From the NCBI GenBank assembly GCA_030512295.1, contig JAULSR010000002.1, positions 1,240,001-1,304,000 of the forward strand: a stretch of 64,000 nucleotides of DNA. Direction: 5' to 3'. Source of the stretch: Bombardia bombarda. Its lineage: Eukaryota > Ascomycota > Sordariomycetes > Sordariales > Lasiosphaeriaceae. Under the pieces are notes generated by a model, which saw only the letters and a program-made list of their open reading frames with translations, did no database searches and had not been told where the DNA came from. Positions 23,004 through 33,176 of this stretch are shown piece by piece. The position numbers were made by a program, and so were the translations under genes. Position 1 is the first letter of the stretch. Each line of letters starts with the position of its first letter.

Positions 23004-23661
23004 AAAAACCGGGACGGCCCGCCGCTTCGTAAGCCGCTACAATGTTCTATAGGGCAACTGAGATATCCTCGGGACGTGGTGGCCGTACATGGACGGGTTA
23101 AGATGTTGGGAGGATTTGGCCACCATCGCTGCAATGGCTTACTAGATGCACTTGCCACCACTTTTTCTAGGTATTCATGGAGCTTCGAGAACAGGCAGTA
23201 ATTAGTGAAGATAAAATAGACGGAGGCAATATTTTGTCATGAATTGATAATATCAGTTCGTGATCCAAAATGTGACCAGATACTTCATCAGTGACTTGGA
23301 CTGGCTGGATGGAAGCCCAAGGCGGGCCGTGTGCACTGCTTCGTCTTGGCACTGTACAGCTCCCACTCGGGAAATCTCCGCACACCGCACACCACACGAG
23401 AGAAGCTTCCAGATTTGGGCACTCATTCAACGACGTGCAACCCACCAACGACGACGACGAGGTACCCCAGACTCACTAACTGACTGGCATCATCAACTCT
23501 ACCGAGACTAGCGATCTACCATTTCACTGCCCCGCATACATACCGAGATTGCTGTCGCCGTATCAGAATACAAAGCAGCAGTCTGCAAGCACAGCTACCC
23601 GAGCAAGGCGACATCATATAAAATTGGGACAAGGCAAAAGACAAAAGTCCTTGCCGCAAGG
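23004..23661. other. Intergenic region, ceramidase / prefoldin 1
   Basis: Tandem gene gap of 658 bp with ceramidase 3' UTR and prefoldin promoter. No gene or strong repeat was seen. Confidence 0.45.
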
Positions 23662-24248
23662 ATGTCGATATCAAACGAGGCGCTACAGAAGGTGAGTTTG
23701 GGCAGCAATCAGCACACTTTACGTTGCTTACGTCTTCCCTTCCTCCTACTTTCACTCTTGCTCCCACTCTCACACATGTGTGTGTGACCGAGAGAGCCAA
23801 GGCATTACATTACTCTTTTAGGCGTTTCTTTACTAACAAAAAGCAACACAACAGCTAGTAAGAGAGATCGAGTCGCAGGCGGCTCAGGCGCAGCAGCAAA
23901 TCGGCCTGGTGCGCACACAGCTGGCGTCCAAGCAGCGCGAGATGCGCCTCTCACAGCTCACGCGGGGCGAGATCTCGACCTTGCCGACTGACACGCCCGT
24001 GTACGAAGGCGTGGGGAAGATGTGTGTTTCCCCAGACAGAGACTGGGGTTCGTACGTTTCTTATCTAACAACCACACAGGTTCGTTGCCCTCTCGGTGCC
24101 GACGCTGCAGGACAAGCTGGGCGGCCAGATGAAGGACATGGAGACAGAGGTCGAGTCGCTCGGCAAGAGGCTGCACTATCTGGAGACGACGGCGAAGAAC
24201 AGCCAGGACCATATCGAGAGGATGCTCAAGGGTAGTGCGGGGCAGTGA
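23662..24248 (+). CDS. PFD1: Prefoldin subunit 1
   Basis: Exons 23662-23691, 23855-24021 and 24080-24248 encode 121 residues, the standard length for this beta-class subunit. Signature stretches are LVREIESQAAQAQQQI in the first helix, the hairpin region LTRGEISTLP and YEGVGKMFVAL, then a second coiled-coil helix with LGKRLHYLETTAKNSQDHI. Introns have GTGAGT and GTGTGT donors and CTAAC-type branch points; the middle join splits the codon for the Met of GVGKMF. The subunit is part of the prefoldin hexamer that delivers actin and tubulin to CCT. Its presence 17 kb from prefoldin 5 is probably coincidental. Confidence 0.92.
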
Positions 24249-26524
24249 GAGGAGTGTGCGGGTAGGTTATGAGCTACTTATTCATGAATCACATACCTTA
24301 ATAAGAGCTTGCTTTTCATGGCCTATCTGTTGATGGTTAGGAATGCGTCTTTTTATCACTTCTAAACATTGATATATCGTGACGAGACCGTGCTGAAGTA
24401 GCCGGGATCATGAACATGAAATACGGACAGTGTGAAATGGCGCGGCGCGGCGCGGCACCGGTGCGAGGTTTACTTACACGCCCGTGGCAGCGGCGTCAGC
24501 GGCTACCGAGTTAGCCAGTTGCGTTCCGAGCAAATAAAGATTATTTCCTCTGGAAATGTTTCTCATCGTTTGCAGTTCTTTCACCTCGGGGATTGGCTGT
24601 GGATGCAAGTATGCACTGCATCGCCTGGTCGCAATGCATGGCGGCCAAGAAAATCCTTCGAGGCAAGGTACCTGCCGGCCTCACACTGTGGCCGCAGATC
24701 TCGGTGAAATTAGCTGGTGGCGGTTGCCCGAGTTTCCCGCTGAAGCTATAGCCGCTCAAACATACCTAGGTAGGTACCTAACTCTACAACAGCGTTTATT
24801 ACTGTGTATGTATTACACGCGCACACGTACACACGAACGGGCAGTGAGCCTAGAAAAGCAGACACGATGTTCCACGCTTTTTGTCCTACGAACAGCTACT
24901 CCATTCAGACTTGAGTTTTGTCATTGGAACTTGAAAACGGAAGGAGCAAGCAAGCAGCAAACCTTCCGGGGCAGGCCATGCCAGGACCCACGGTTTCTGC
25001 ATGCCGAGCGCCTGTTTGGCGTCACTACCTGACCCGGGCTTGCTGAAAAGCCCCTCAATTGGGGTACCCCGACTTGCTCTACGAGCCTACGACGTGGACG
25101 CAATCACTTGACCGTTACTTAGCCCTATGCACTGTTCTTTGCGGCTCGAATTGGAGACCCAAACTCCGGATCCACATTGATGCCAGGCAGCCGCGAACGA
25201 CAGAAAGAGGGGCAGGCAGGCCGCAGGGCAGGCAGGCCGCAGGGCAGGAGCAATCCGCCGAAGCCTACGAAACAATTTGGAAGGGTTTAATCATTCTTGA
25301 TCATGTTCTGGTTTGATACTGGACCTAGTATCTAGAGGTATCGTTGCATAATCTAATCTTTTCTTTCCATACAGTCGACGCTCAGCGCCGAAGCCACGAA
25401 GCCCAGCTCGTTCTAACCCAAGCTGGGTGTCGTCAGCAGCCGCTTGCTTTGCTTCCCTGCAGCGGGCACGGCACAACCTCAGCATCTCGAGATCGTTTCC
25501 TAGGGACCTGCCGTGGTGTGAACCCAACCCCCCCTCTCCAGCTTCTTCTCTGGCCAGCCCCTCCACCGCTCCATCAACTGCTTGGTCCCCTCTTACCAAG
25601 CAAGCGACAGCCCAAGATCAGGAGCTGGCACTTATGCAGACTACCGACGACCTATTTTCGGGCAGCCCCTCTCACCCACCAGTCATTGGCCCCGATTTCC
25701 CTCTAGCATCATGCCGCTTATTTCACCCCCGGCTCGCCGCCCCTCCTCGACTCCTAAGACTTCCCCCCCCCCTCTTAGTCCATGAGAGTCCGTTTTCTGG
25801 CCAACGAGCATGCGGCCAGCACGGTGGCAAGTGGGAAGTGGGAAAGACGTGCTCCTGGCTTGATTTGCTCGTCCACAGTCCACACACGCCTGCCCCTCCC
25901 TTACCTCCCCTACCTCCCCGCCCAGAGCAATGTCCCTCCCAAGGACATGATACCTCTACGCCGCCCGCTGCAGCCGTGTGGCACATGGTCTTCAGCCGTC
26001 GCAGGTTGGTCACATATACATGCCTGTACTGCACCAGACTGACCGAACCGGGATCTCTTGGATCATGGCCTTTGATGGCCGCACTGTACATCCCTGGTTG
26101 AGCCAATCTCACAATTCTCACCCCCTCTCTCTCTCTCCTCCAGCGCCCACCTTCCCACGCCCTTTCATGCCCCCCCTTCTGCCGCCCCCTCGTGCTTGAC
26201 CGCCGCCCACTGTTGCTGCCACCACCATCGAATAAATGCTAGGTCACACCCCGCCCCGTTGGCATTGCTGACGATTCCTCCTGACCCCTCCGTACCGCCA
26301 CACCACTATTTGCATCTTTTTCATCCCGAATCATCCTCCTCGGGCCACTACTAGAACGTCTGCTCCTGGCCAGACAGTCCTAGATCGTCAGCGGCTGTTC
26401 CTGACAACTCAAACCTCCAACTACGTCCAATCTCCGACTCCTATACCAGAGCGAATATACCCAAGATTCCAGCAACTGGCTGCTATCACGCCCACAAGGA
26501 AAAAAAGCAGTTCAGACCTTCAAA
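24249..26524. other. Long intergenic region with pyrimidine-rich stretches
   Basis: About 2.3 kb. The left half holds a short CCTAGG-type palindrome; the right half is strongly C/T-rich on the plus strand. Open frames of up to 224 codons (e.g. 25427-26101) are explained by this bias and look like no known protein. It probably carries an extended promoter and 5' UTR for the following gene. Confidence 0.5.
24762..24781. repeat. Short TACCTAGGTAGGTA palindrome
   Basis: An imperfect palindrome built from TACC/GGTA units. The same kind of motif recurs at 30987-31013 and in part near 39390. Confidence 0.6.
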
Positions 26525-28233
26525 ATGCCGTCGTCGTACAGCGGGTACAGCGACGATGAGTCGATTGATATCCACGTGCAGCGTGTCTTGGCCCGGGAAC
26601 GAAATTCCCCGCCGAGGCCGATACGCCGGGGCCCGCCTCCGCCTCCGCCTCCGCCTCCGGCCAAGTACGTGCAGAGCCGAGAGTGGGTCGGGCCCACGGG
26701 CTACTACCACGCCCAGTCGCAGCCGACCTTCCTCCAGCCGTCGCACACCATGGTCGCCATGCGCACGCGGTCCAGGTCGCGAGAGCGACGCTCGAGCCCT
26801 CCGCAGGACCGCGAGGGACAACCCCCTCCTTCCCCCGTGCAGATGGTGCCGCAGATGCCGCCCGTGATCATCAACAACAGCAACGCCTTAGAAAACAAAG
26901 ACAACCCGTCCGACTACTCGTCCGACGACTCGTCGCGGTACTTATCGCGCCGCCGGCGCGTGCGCCGCTCGCACAGCCGCGTGCACCACAGCCACTCCCG
27001 GCGCTCGTCGAGCTCGCACAGCTCCGCCGACGACGCCAAGGAGCGGTGGGAGCTCGTTCAGGCGCAGCAGCAGTTCAGCGCGCTCAGGCTGGCCAGCGAG
27101 AAGCGCTTGTTCGAGCAGCACTACAAGGACGGCGCCGAACTGGTGCTGACCAAGGCGGAGCTCGACCGCATCCGCCAGGACGAGGAGTACGCCAAGACGG
27201 AGAAGCGGTACCGCGAGGAGGCCGAGTCCCAGCACGCCAAGGCCGAGCTCGACCGGCTGAGGCGCGAGGACGACGAGAAGAAGAAGGAGAAGAACTACCA
27301 CGAGTCGATGGAGTTGCGCGCGGCCAAGGCCGAGCTCGACCGGCTCAACCGCAGCATGGAGGACAGCAGCAAAGAGAGGATGAACAACGAGATGGTCGAG
27401 TACCGCAGGGCGAAAGCGGAGCTGGAGCGCATCAAGGCGGTCGAGGAGGCCAAGGAGCGCGAGAAGAAGTACGCCGAGGAGGCGGCGCTCAAGCAGGCCA
27501 AGATCCAGCTCGAGAAGATCCACGAGCACGAGGCCAAAGAGGCCGAGGAGAAGCGGATCCGGCATGAGATTGAGCTCAAGAAGCTCGAGGAGGAGAAGAA
27601 GGCGGCCGAAGAGAAGAAGCAGCGCGAGAAGGAGCAGCAGGAGATCATTGCTGCGTTTAAGGCCAAGGAGGCGGAGCGCGAGGCCAAGGAGAAGAAGGAG
27701 AAGGAGGAGGCCGAGAAGGCGTACCAGCAGCGCATGCGGGATGACCTGGCGAGGAGTGGCTTGTCGGATAGGGAGATTACCGCGATCCTGGAGAAGAAGA
27801 AGGTCAAGAAGGATCAGGACGAGGCGGAGGAGGCCAGGAAGAGGGCGGACCAGACGACGTATACGCGCATGTCGTTGCGGCATTTGGATATTGACACGTT
27901 GTTGTCTTATAAGATTGAGTTTGAGTATGATCAGGTATGTTGTTCTTTTGGGCTTGTGGAAGAGCTACACTTTACTGACATTTGTTGCGTTACTAGGAAC
28001 CAGGTCACGTCATCATCAAGCGCTGGGTGCCACAGTGGGAGCAGGACATGCTGTGGGAGCACACGCGCAAGCTCCGCACCGTGCAGAAGCGTGAGGACAA
28101 GGTGGTGCTCGAGTTCGAGGGCAGGCACAAGCACCACCACGACGACAAGTACGAGTGGGTGCGCAAGAAGGACCGCAGACGCAGCAAGTCGCCCGGCCTG
28201 CTGTTGTACCTCGCTGGTGGGCGGCCCGCATAG
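26525..28233 (+). CDS. Charged protein with five exact 29-residue coiled-coil repeats
   Basis: Exons 26525-27934 and 27997-28233 encode 548 residues. The first 160 residues are disordered: nine prolines in a row, an RS-rich patch (TRSRSRERRSS) and a basic stretch RRRRVRRSHSR. Residues about 210-354 are five tandem 29-residue units, four starting KAEL(D/E)R and the last KIQLEK, then more Lys/Glu coiled coil to about 420. The C-terminal 110 residues look folded: TYTRMSLRHLDIDTLLSYKIEFEYDQ, then EPGHVIIKRWVPQWEQDMLWEHTRKLR. This end resembles an uncharacterised domain found in fungal proteins (possibly the one catalogued as DUF8035; from memory, not checked). No membrane segment or catalytic motif is visible. 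The start ATG follows a long pyrimidine-rich leader. Function unknown. Confidence 0.8.
27152..27586 (+). repeat. Five 87-bp tandem units coding 29-residue repeats
   Basis: Units start at 27152, 27239, 27326, 27413 and 27500 with no indel between them. At protein level each begins K-(A/I)-(E/Q)-L-(D/E)-(R/K), and position 20 is often Tyr. DNA identity is lower than protein similarity, so the array is old. Confidence 0.85.
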
Positions 28234-28252
28234 GGGGGGGTGGGGGGGGGGG
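28233..28252. repeat. Poly-G run adjoining a stop codon
   Basis: Eight G, one T and eleven G follow directly from the last base of the TAG stop of the preceding gene. Confidence 0.85.
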
Positions 28253-29401
28253 TACTTAGGTACTTACATTGGTGCCTTGCTTTTGTGGCAACTGCCCGCT
28301 TCGTTTCTTTCTTGTTGGATACCCCGTGCCATCGGCCATTTGGTCTGATTTACGCATGTGCTGTCGCTTGCTGCGACTGACACGCATACATCAGATGAGA
28401 TGTCCGAATCGCGTAACTACACATACTCATGCTCACAACGACATATTTTACGATCATGGGTGATGAAAGGGTTCAGTCTTTGGGGGGATTTATCTTGGGT
28501 AGGTATGAGGTCGGGTCTTGAATGGTTATAAGGGGGGTAATCCCTGCTTGCTTGTCGATTTTGTCGGGTTTGTTTTTCTGGATAGGTTCATTGCAAACAC
28601 ACACATTGGATAAATCTCATCTCGTTCGTTTCATGGGTGATGATGGTGGCGGTAGTTGAAGGGGGGGGCGGGGGCAGAATGAAGTGGCGAGGAGAGTCGG
28701 CAGAAGTAGAATTGATGATTGATGAAGTCGAAAGAGAACAAGGGAAGGAGGGGAGCATGAGCTATGATGAAATTGATGTCGTTATGTGTTAAATCCAAGT
28801 TTATTTTATTCTCATTCTACACATACACACGCGAGTTGAGATGTCTATTCCAGGCACCTTGGGTAGGTGTGTTCCTATCTATCGTGTTGTCACTAATGAA
28901 CAACCGATGGATTCTTCAGTATCCCTTCCGCCCCTGAATCTCCCAGTATCTTTTTTGTTTGCTTCCAGCTTCTTTTCAGGACACAGTTCGCCGCCCGTCC
29001 ATGTCTTGGTTATGTCAGCCTTTGCCGGCGATCCCGGTTGCCCTTTCATAATCTTCTTCTTCTTTTGGTTGATATATGTACAGACGCCGCCGCCGCCGCC
29101 GCCGCCGCCGCTCTCTCGTCAATCTATCCATGGTGTATACAGTAGGTAGTAGCTGAAGTTGGGTGTGTAAAACAAGTGAAAAGAAAAAGGATATCTAGAG
29201 GAGTAAGCCATAGCCGGGTTAGTAGTTAGTAGTAGTAGTAGTACAGGTTTCCGTTGCCGCCACCGTCGCCATAATCACAACACAATGTTGTACATGTCCA
29301 AATTACCCCCTTTCCCACCACACCCCCTTATACTTTGATTCTCTAACCCTTTTTTCGTGTTTTGGTATCATCCCCATCACATCACATCACATCACATCAC
29401 A
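28253..29401. other. Convergent intergenic region rich in simple repeats
   Basis: About 1.1 kb between two stop codons. It holds T-rich tracts, a (CCG)n run and a (CATCA)n run, and no coding pattern. Confidence 0.5.
29085..29111. repeat. (CCG)n microsatellite
   Basis: Nine uninterrupted trinucleotide units in an intergenic position. Confidence 0.9.
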
Positions 29402-29406
29402 TCACA
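29375..29406. repeat. (CATCA)n microsatellite running into the HEM25-like stop codon
   Basis: About six CATCA units; the last ones overlap the TGA stop (complement of 29402-29404) of the minus-strand carrier gene. Confidence 0.85.
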
Positions 29407-30523
29407 ACGCCCTCCTCTCCACCTTCCCACCCCCCGCCACAACACTACCACCACCACCACCAAACGTAATCTCCGCCCTCCTAATCAGCTCCTCGTACGC
29501 CGTCCACGCCAGCGCCGAGCTCAGCGCCTTCCTGCTCATCCTTAGCGCCAAGCCGTCCCACAAGGCCCTCACCCCCTCCTCGGCCAGCATCCGGCGCGCG
29601 GCGTGCACCATGTTGCGGTACTGCGCCGGCTGCAGCTGGATGCGCGTCTTGACCGCGTCAAACGGGTTGCTGATGGCGCTGCAGAGCGCGCCCGAGACCA
29701 CGCCTGAGGCAAAGTTGATGCCGGCTGCTGCGCTCCTATTATCATTTGTTATACTGTTGTTGTTGTTGTTGTTATTGTTATTATTATTGGCAGAGGTGAG
29801 GTACAGCGCGCTCAGCCGGCGCTTGCTCTGCTCGTAAAACAGCACGTACAGCCCCGCGTAGGGCGCGTCGCGGATGGCGGTCGCGCCGAACCCCGCGAAG
29901 AAGCCGCGGAGGCCGTTGTGCGCGCCAATGTCGCGCGCGGCGGACGCCAGAGACTGGTACTTGTAGATGCTGCTCTCGTAGCGGACCTTGAGCACGGTCA
30001 GCGGCATGAGGATGAGGCCGGCGAAGGAGCGGGCGACGGCGCCGGCGAGAAGGTTGCCCGTGTTGGAGAGCTTAGGCAGCGCGGACGAGTGCTGCTGCTG
30101 CCGCCGCTGCTGGGGTGGCGATGTGGCGTGTGTGTGGGAGGAGGACAGCAAGGGGAGGCGGGCGGCGTGCTGGCGGATGGCGTTGAGGCTGCTGAAGTAG
30201 ATGGCGGAGCCGAAGCCGGTGCGCAGGGCCGAGGGGACGGCGCCGCGCCACAGGGCGGGGATGAGGCGCGGCGCGGAGCGGATCTCGGCGATGGCGGCGC
30301 TCAGGGAGTGGGCGCCGCCGTTTTGCTGCACGCGCGTCTTGAGCAGGTCGATGGGCTGGAGGAGGACGGCCGAGAGGACGCCGGAGCCGAGGCCGGCGGC
30401 GAAGTGGAGGGCTGTTGGTGGGCAAGGGGTTAGCTGGAGCGGCTTGCCAGGGGGAGAGGAGGAGGAGGAGGAGGAGGGAAACATACTCGACTTCGGACTC
30501 GCCTTGCGGGAGCCATCGGACAT
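29402..30523 (-). CDS. HEM25: Mitochondrial glycine carrier (SLC25A38/Hem25 family)
   Basis: Exons 30523-30487 and 30411-29402 encode 348 residues. An unspliced reading is also open, but the GTATGT donor at 30486 with a GCTAAC branch point and CAG acceptor removes a Ser/Pro-rich stretch and joins SPKS to [11 protein letters not shown], as expected for the family. Three mitochondrial carrier repeats are present with signatures [19 protein letters not shown] and NPFDAVKTR, plus the matching G-rich helix turns. Hem25 and SLC25A38 import glycine into the matrix for 5-aminolevulinate synthesis, the first step of haem formation. A run of eleven Asn, coded by mixed AAT/AAC (29758-29790), sits in the loop before the third repeat and is likely unstable in length. 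The C-terminus is Gly-rich. The family is clear; the substrate is inferred from closest resemblance. Confidence 0.88.
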   Translation of the reverse strand: MSDGSRKASPKSSMFPSSSSSSSPPGKPLQLTPCPPTALHFAAGLGSGVLSAVLLQPIDLLKTRVQQNGGAHSLSAAIAEIRSAPRLIPALWRGAVPSALRTGFGSAIYFSSLNAIRQHAARLPLLSSSHTHATSPPQQRRQQQHSSALPKLSNTGNLLAGAVARSFAGLILMPLTVLKVRYESSIYKYQSLASAARDIGAHNGLRGFFAGFGATAIRDAPYAGLYVLFYEQSKRRLSALYLTSANNNNNNNNNNNSITNDNRSAAAGINFASGVVSGALCSAISNPFDAVKTRIQLQPAQYRNMVHAARRMLAEEGVRALWDGLALRMSRKALSSALAWTAYEELIRRAEITFGGGGGSVVAGGGKVERRAL

Positions 30524-31220
30524 GACGGTGCACGCAGCTTGCTGCTGTTAATATAATATGTGTGTGTCTTGAGTGTTTGAGAGGACCAAGTCGGAGTCGA
30601 ATCGAAGTGGAAGTGGACTCTCAACGGCTAGAGCTCGTGGCTTGTCGTGGTATGCGCAAGGTGCAGGGTAAGGTGGGGGGTGAGAATCGGCGAGCTGGCC
30701 ATGGCCTTTGTCTGGAATGGATAGCGGAGAGTCCAAGGAAACGATGCCGTCGAAATAGCGGTCTGGAGCAAACTGGATGAGCAAGTCGTTATTTACTACA
30801 CCGGCATGCAACACGGCGCAAACATGACAGACCAAAAGCACGAGGCCATTCATGCAACTCCATCTCTGATAATAAATCGGGCTTTGACGTATGACGGCAT
30901 TGGCCAGACGGCTTTTTTTAGCGCTACTAGCCCGCCCTGACCCCTGCTGTTGGCACCTCCCATGCCGGCTTGACCCGAGCGGACGGTACCTACCTACCTA
31001 CCTAGGTAGGTACTGGCATTACAAACCACAAAGTAGGTACTTCACCCTATGAAGCTTATCCAGGTATTCCGATTCGATATACATAGTGTTGGCTGTAGCC
31101 TTTTGTCCTTCTTGGCCCGAATTCAGGTCCAATATTGCAGTAACCGTCCTTGACCTTCTTAGCAAGTAGTAGTTAACCCAAACCCGTTATTATGTTCAGT
31201 GGAAAGCTGCACATGATGAA
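30524..31220. other. Intergenic region, HEM25-like / COG8
   Basis: About 700 bp holding the HEM25-like promoter and the COG8 3' region. It contains the TACC/GGTA palindrome at 30987-31013 and no gene. Confidence 0.45.
30987..31013. repeat. (TACC)n(GGTA)n palindrome
   Basis: Several TACC units run into CCTAGG and then GGTA units, forming a near-perfect palindrome that could extrude as a hairpin. Confidence 0.75.
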
Positions 31221-32552
31221 TTATAAGCCCCCCTTCCTCTGATCCCCCACAATAGACTCCAGCCGTCCGGCCAGAGCCCTATGGCGCTTGACAATCTCAA
31301 CCCATTCCTCCTCTGCCTCGGCGCCAATGTCCAGCCCAGCCAAGAACAGCCCAAAATCACCACCCAGCCGCCCCAGACTCCCTGCACAGTAGAGCACCTG
31401 CGTCAACAAACTATCCCTCGACGCCTGGTCCTTCACCATCGGTAGGTATACCCGTAGCGTCTCCAGTAGCATATCCACCAGATACAGCGGGAACGTAGCC
31501 AGCGCCGACGGCAGCGGTTCCAAAGCGTCATGACCTCCCCGTGAAGATGTAGCGGCCAGTCCCTCGCCCGCTGTAGCTCCTCCCGGAAAGATGCTCCTAA
31601 ACATGGACACAATAGCAAAGCTCTGCTCGCGAAAGATCTCAATGTACCGCTTGAGATAGCGCTCCGTCTGCTGCCCGCCAGACCACGCCGCGCTCCCGCT
31701 GCTCGCCGCCGTCTGGCCGCGCGCCTTCTCCTGGTCCGCCAGGTTGCGCAGCGGCTCGAGCGCGTCCAGCATCGTTACTAGCGTCGCGAGGCGGCACACG
31801 AGGAAGACAGCACCCAACACCCGCTCCTGCGAGTCGTGCCCTCCTGCTCCCTTGGCAGGGGCCGACTCCAAGTCGGGCAGCACGCGACGGAGCCAGCCGA
31901 TGGTGCGCAGCGACGCAGCCAGCTTGAGGCCGGGCGCCTTGAGGGAGAGGATGAGGTTGGCGGCCATGGCGCGCATGGCGTCGTCGGCCTGCGCGGATAT
32001 GGACGCCACGAGGGGGGAGTCCGGGTGGAGCGAGTGCAGGCGGCGGATGTGGCCGTTGAGGTCTAGGGCGGACGAGTGGTTGACGGGCGCGGTGGAGATG
32101 GCGGATGAGAGGAGGGTGGGCAGCTCGAGGACGTCGACGAGCCGCTCGACGTTGCGGGAGAGGAGGAGCGCCTTCTTGCGGCGCGCGAGCACATCGTTGT
32201 CACTGCTCTTGTTGTAGGTGGTGGAGAAGCGGACGGCCTCGTGGTCGAGCTTGGGTATGGAGTTGCGCAGCTCGGCCGTGCTGGCTGCCAGGGCGGGGAG
32301 GGTTGTGCGGAGGGTGGCGTGGTGGGCTGCCGATTCGATAATTTGTTTGTGTGACTTTTTGGAGAGGGATTGGAGGGAGAGTAAGAGGCCATGGGATGCT
32401 TGGGCGAGGGCTTGTGGCTCGGTCGCTTCTAGTGATGCGAGGGGCTGAGATGCCAGTGTGGTGAGGTAGTCCAGCGACGTTGGATCCGCCACCGTCTTGT
32501 TGGACGACGGCGCTCCTGGCTGTGATAGTAGTTCGTAAAGGAGGTCGGCCAT
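31221..32552 (-). CDS. COG8: Conserved oligomeric Golgi complex subunit 8 (Dor1 family)
   Basis: Single-exon gene of 443 residues, starting at the ATG at 32552. The N-terminal helical region contains the Dor1-type block FSTTYNKSSDNDVLARRKKALL followed by ELPTLLSSAI and a histidine-bearing ALDLNGHIRRLHSLHPDS segment; then MRAMAANLILSLKAPGLKLAASLRTIGWLRRVLPDLES, the COG8 core. There is no membrane segment. COG8 belongs to lobe B of the COG tether that organises retrograde vesicle traffic within the Golgi. The protein is shorter than metazoan COG8 (about 600) but in the range I expect for fungi. Codon bias and the open frame over its whole length support a complete gene. Confidence 0.87.
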   Translation of the reverse strand: MADLLYELLSQPGAPSSNKTVADPTSLDYLTTLASQPLASLEATEPQALAQASHGLLLSLQSLSKKSHKQIIESAAHHATLRTTLPALAASTAELRNSIPKLDHEAVRFSTTYNKSSDNDVLARRKKALLLSRNVERLVDVLELPTLLSSAISTAPVNHSSALDLNGHIRRLHSLHPDSPLVASISAQADDAMRAMAANLILSLKAPGLKLAASLRTIGWLRRVLPDLESAPAKGAGGHDSQERVLGAVFLVCRLATLVTMLDALEPLRNLADQEKARGQTAASSGSAAWSGGQQTERYLKRYIEIFREQSFAIVSMFRSIFPGGATAGEGLAATSSRGGHDALEPLPSALATFPLYLVDMLLETLRVYLPMVKDQASRDSLLTQVLYCAGSLGRLGGDFGLFLAGLDIGAEAEEEWVEIVKRHRALAGRLESIVGDQRKGGL

Positions 32553-33176
32553 CTTGGATGTGTCACCTCATTTCTGGGTGGTGTTTGATATGCCGTGCTG
32601 CTCATGCGGCAGGCCAGCCCGCCCTTCTGATTGCTCGAGATGTTCTTGTCTTGGTGCACGAGATGAAGCCACGCCTCATGAAGCAGGGATTTGATGGGCC
32701 AAGGACTCTGTTGAATCGCAAGGTCGTCTCTCGTCGTCTCCAGTCCAGCCACGTTGTATGCAAGCTAAGGCAGCCAGGAATCATATGCAGATGTGTTGTT
32801 TGTTATGGCGGTTCGTCGCTGGCAGTTGCTTGACATGCATTGGATCTGATGGACGATGATCCCGCTTACAGGTCCCTTCAGTGCATTGCAGGGGCATCAA
32901 GCGCTCGGATAGCCCCGTCGACGCGGGGATGGCCCGCAATTGTTAGTGCGGCATCGACCTGACAGCCTAAAGCACGGCGCTACCTACGAATACAGCTAAC
33001 AACACTCCCCTCAACGAAATGGACGGAAGGAACCACCCAGACATCAAACGATCAAAGTAAAAAAAGTATCGACGGGCAGAGCACCCAGTCCTCAACCTTA
33101 ACATTCTTCCATTCCCTAACTTTCATCACATGCATACGCTTCATACTCATCAACCTAATGTTGGGATCGCACACAT
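32553..33176. other. Intergenic region, COG8 promoter side
   Basis: A 624-bp gap between two minus-strand genes. No RNA gene or repeat was recognised. Confidence 0.45.

Noticed and set aside
25427..26101. A 224-codon open frame in the 24-26 kb gap
   Set aside because: It is Pro/Leu-rich because the DNA is pyrimidine-rich. It shows no conserved motif and starts at a non-ATG or weak start.
29085..29406. A CRISPR-like array in the repeat-rich intergenic region
   Set aside because: The repeats are simple microsatellites without unique spacers, and the window is eukaryotic.
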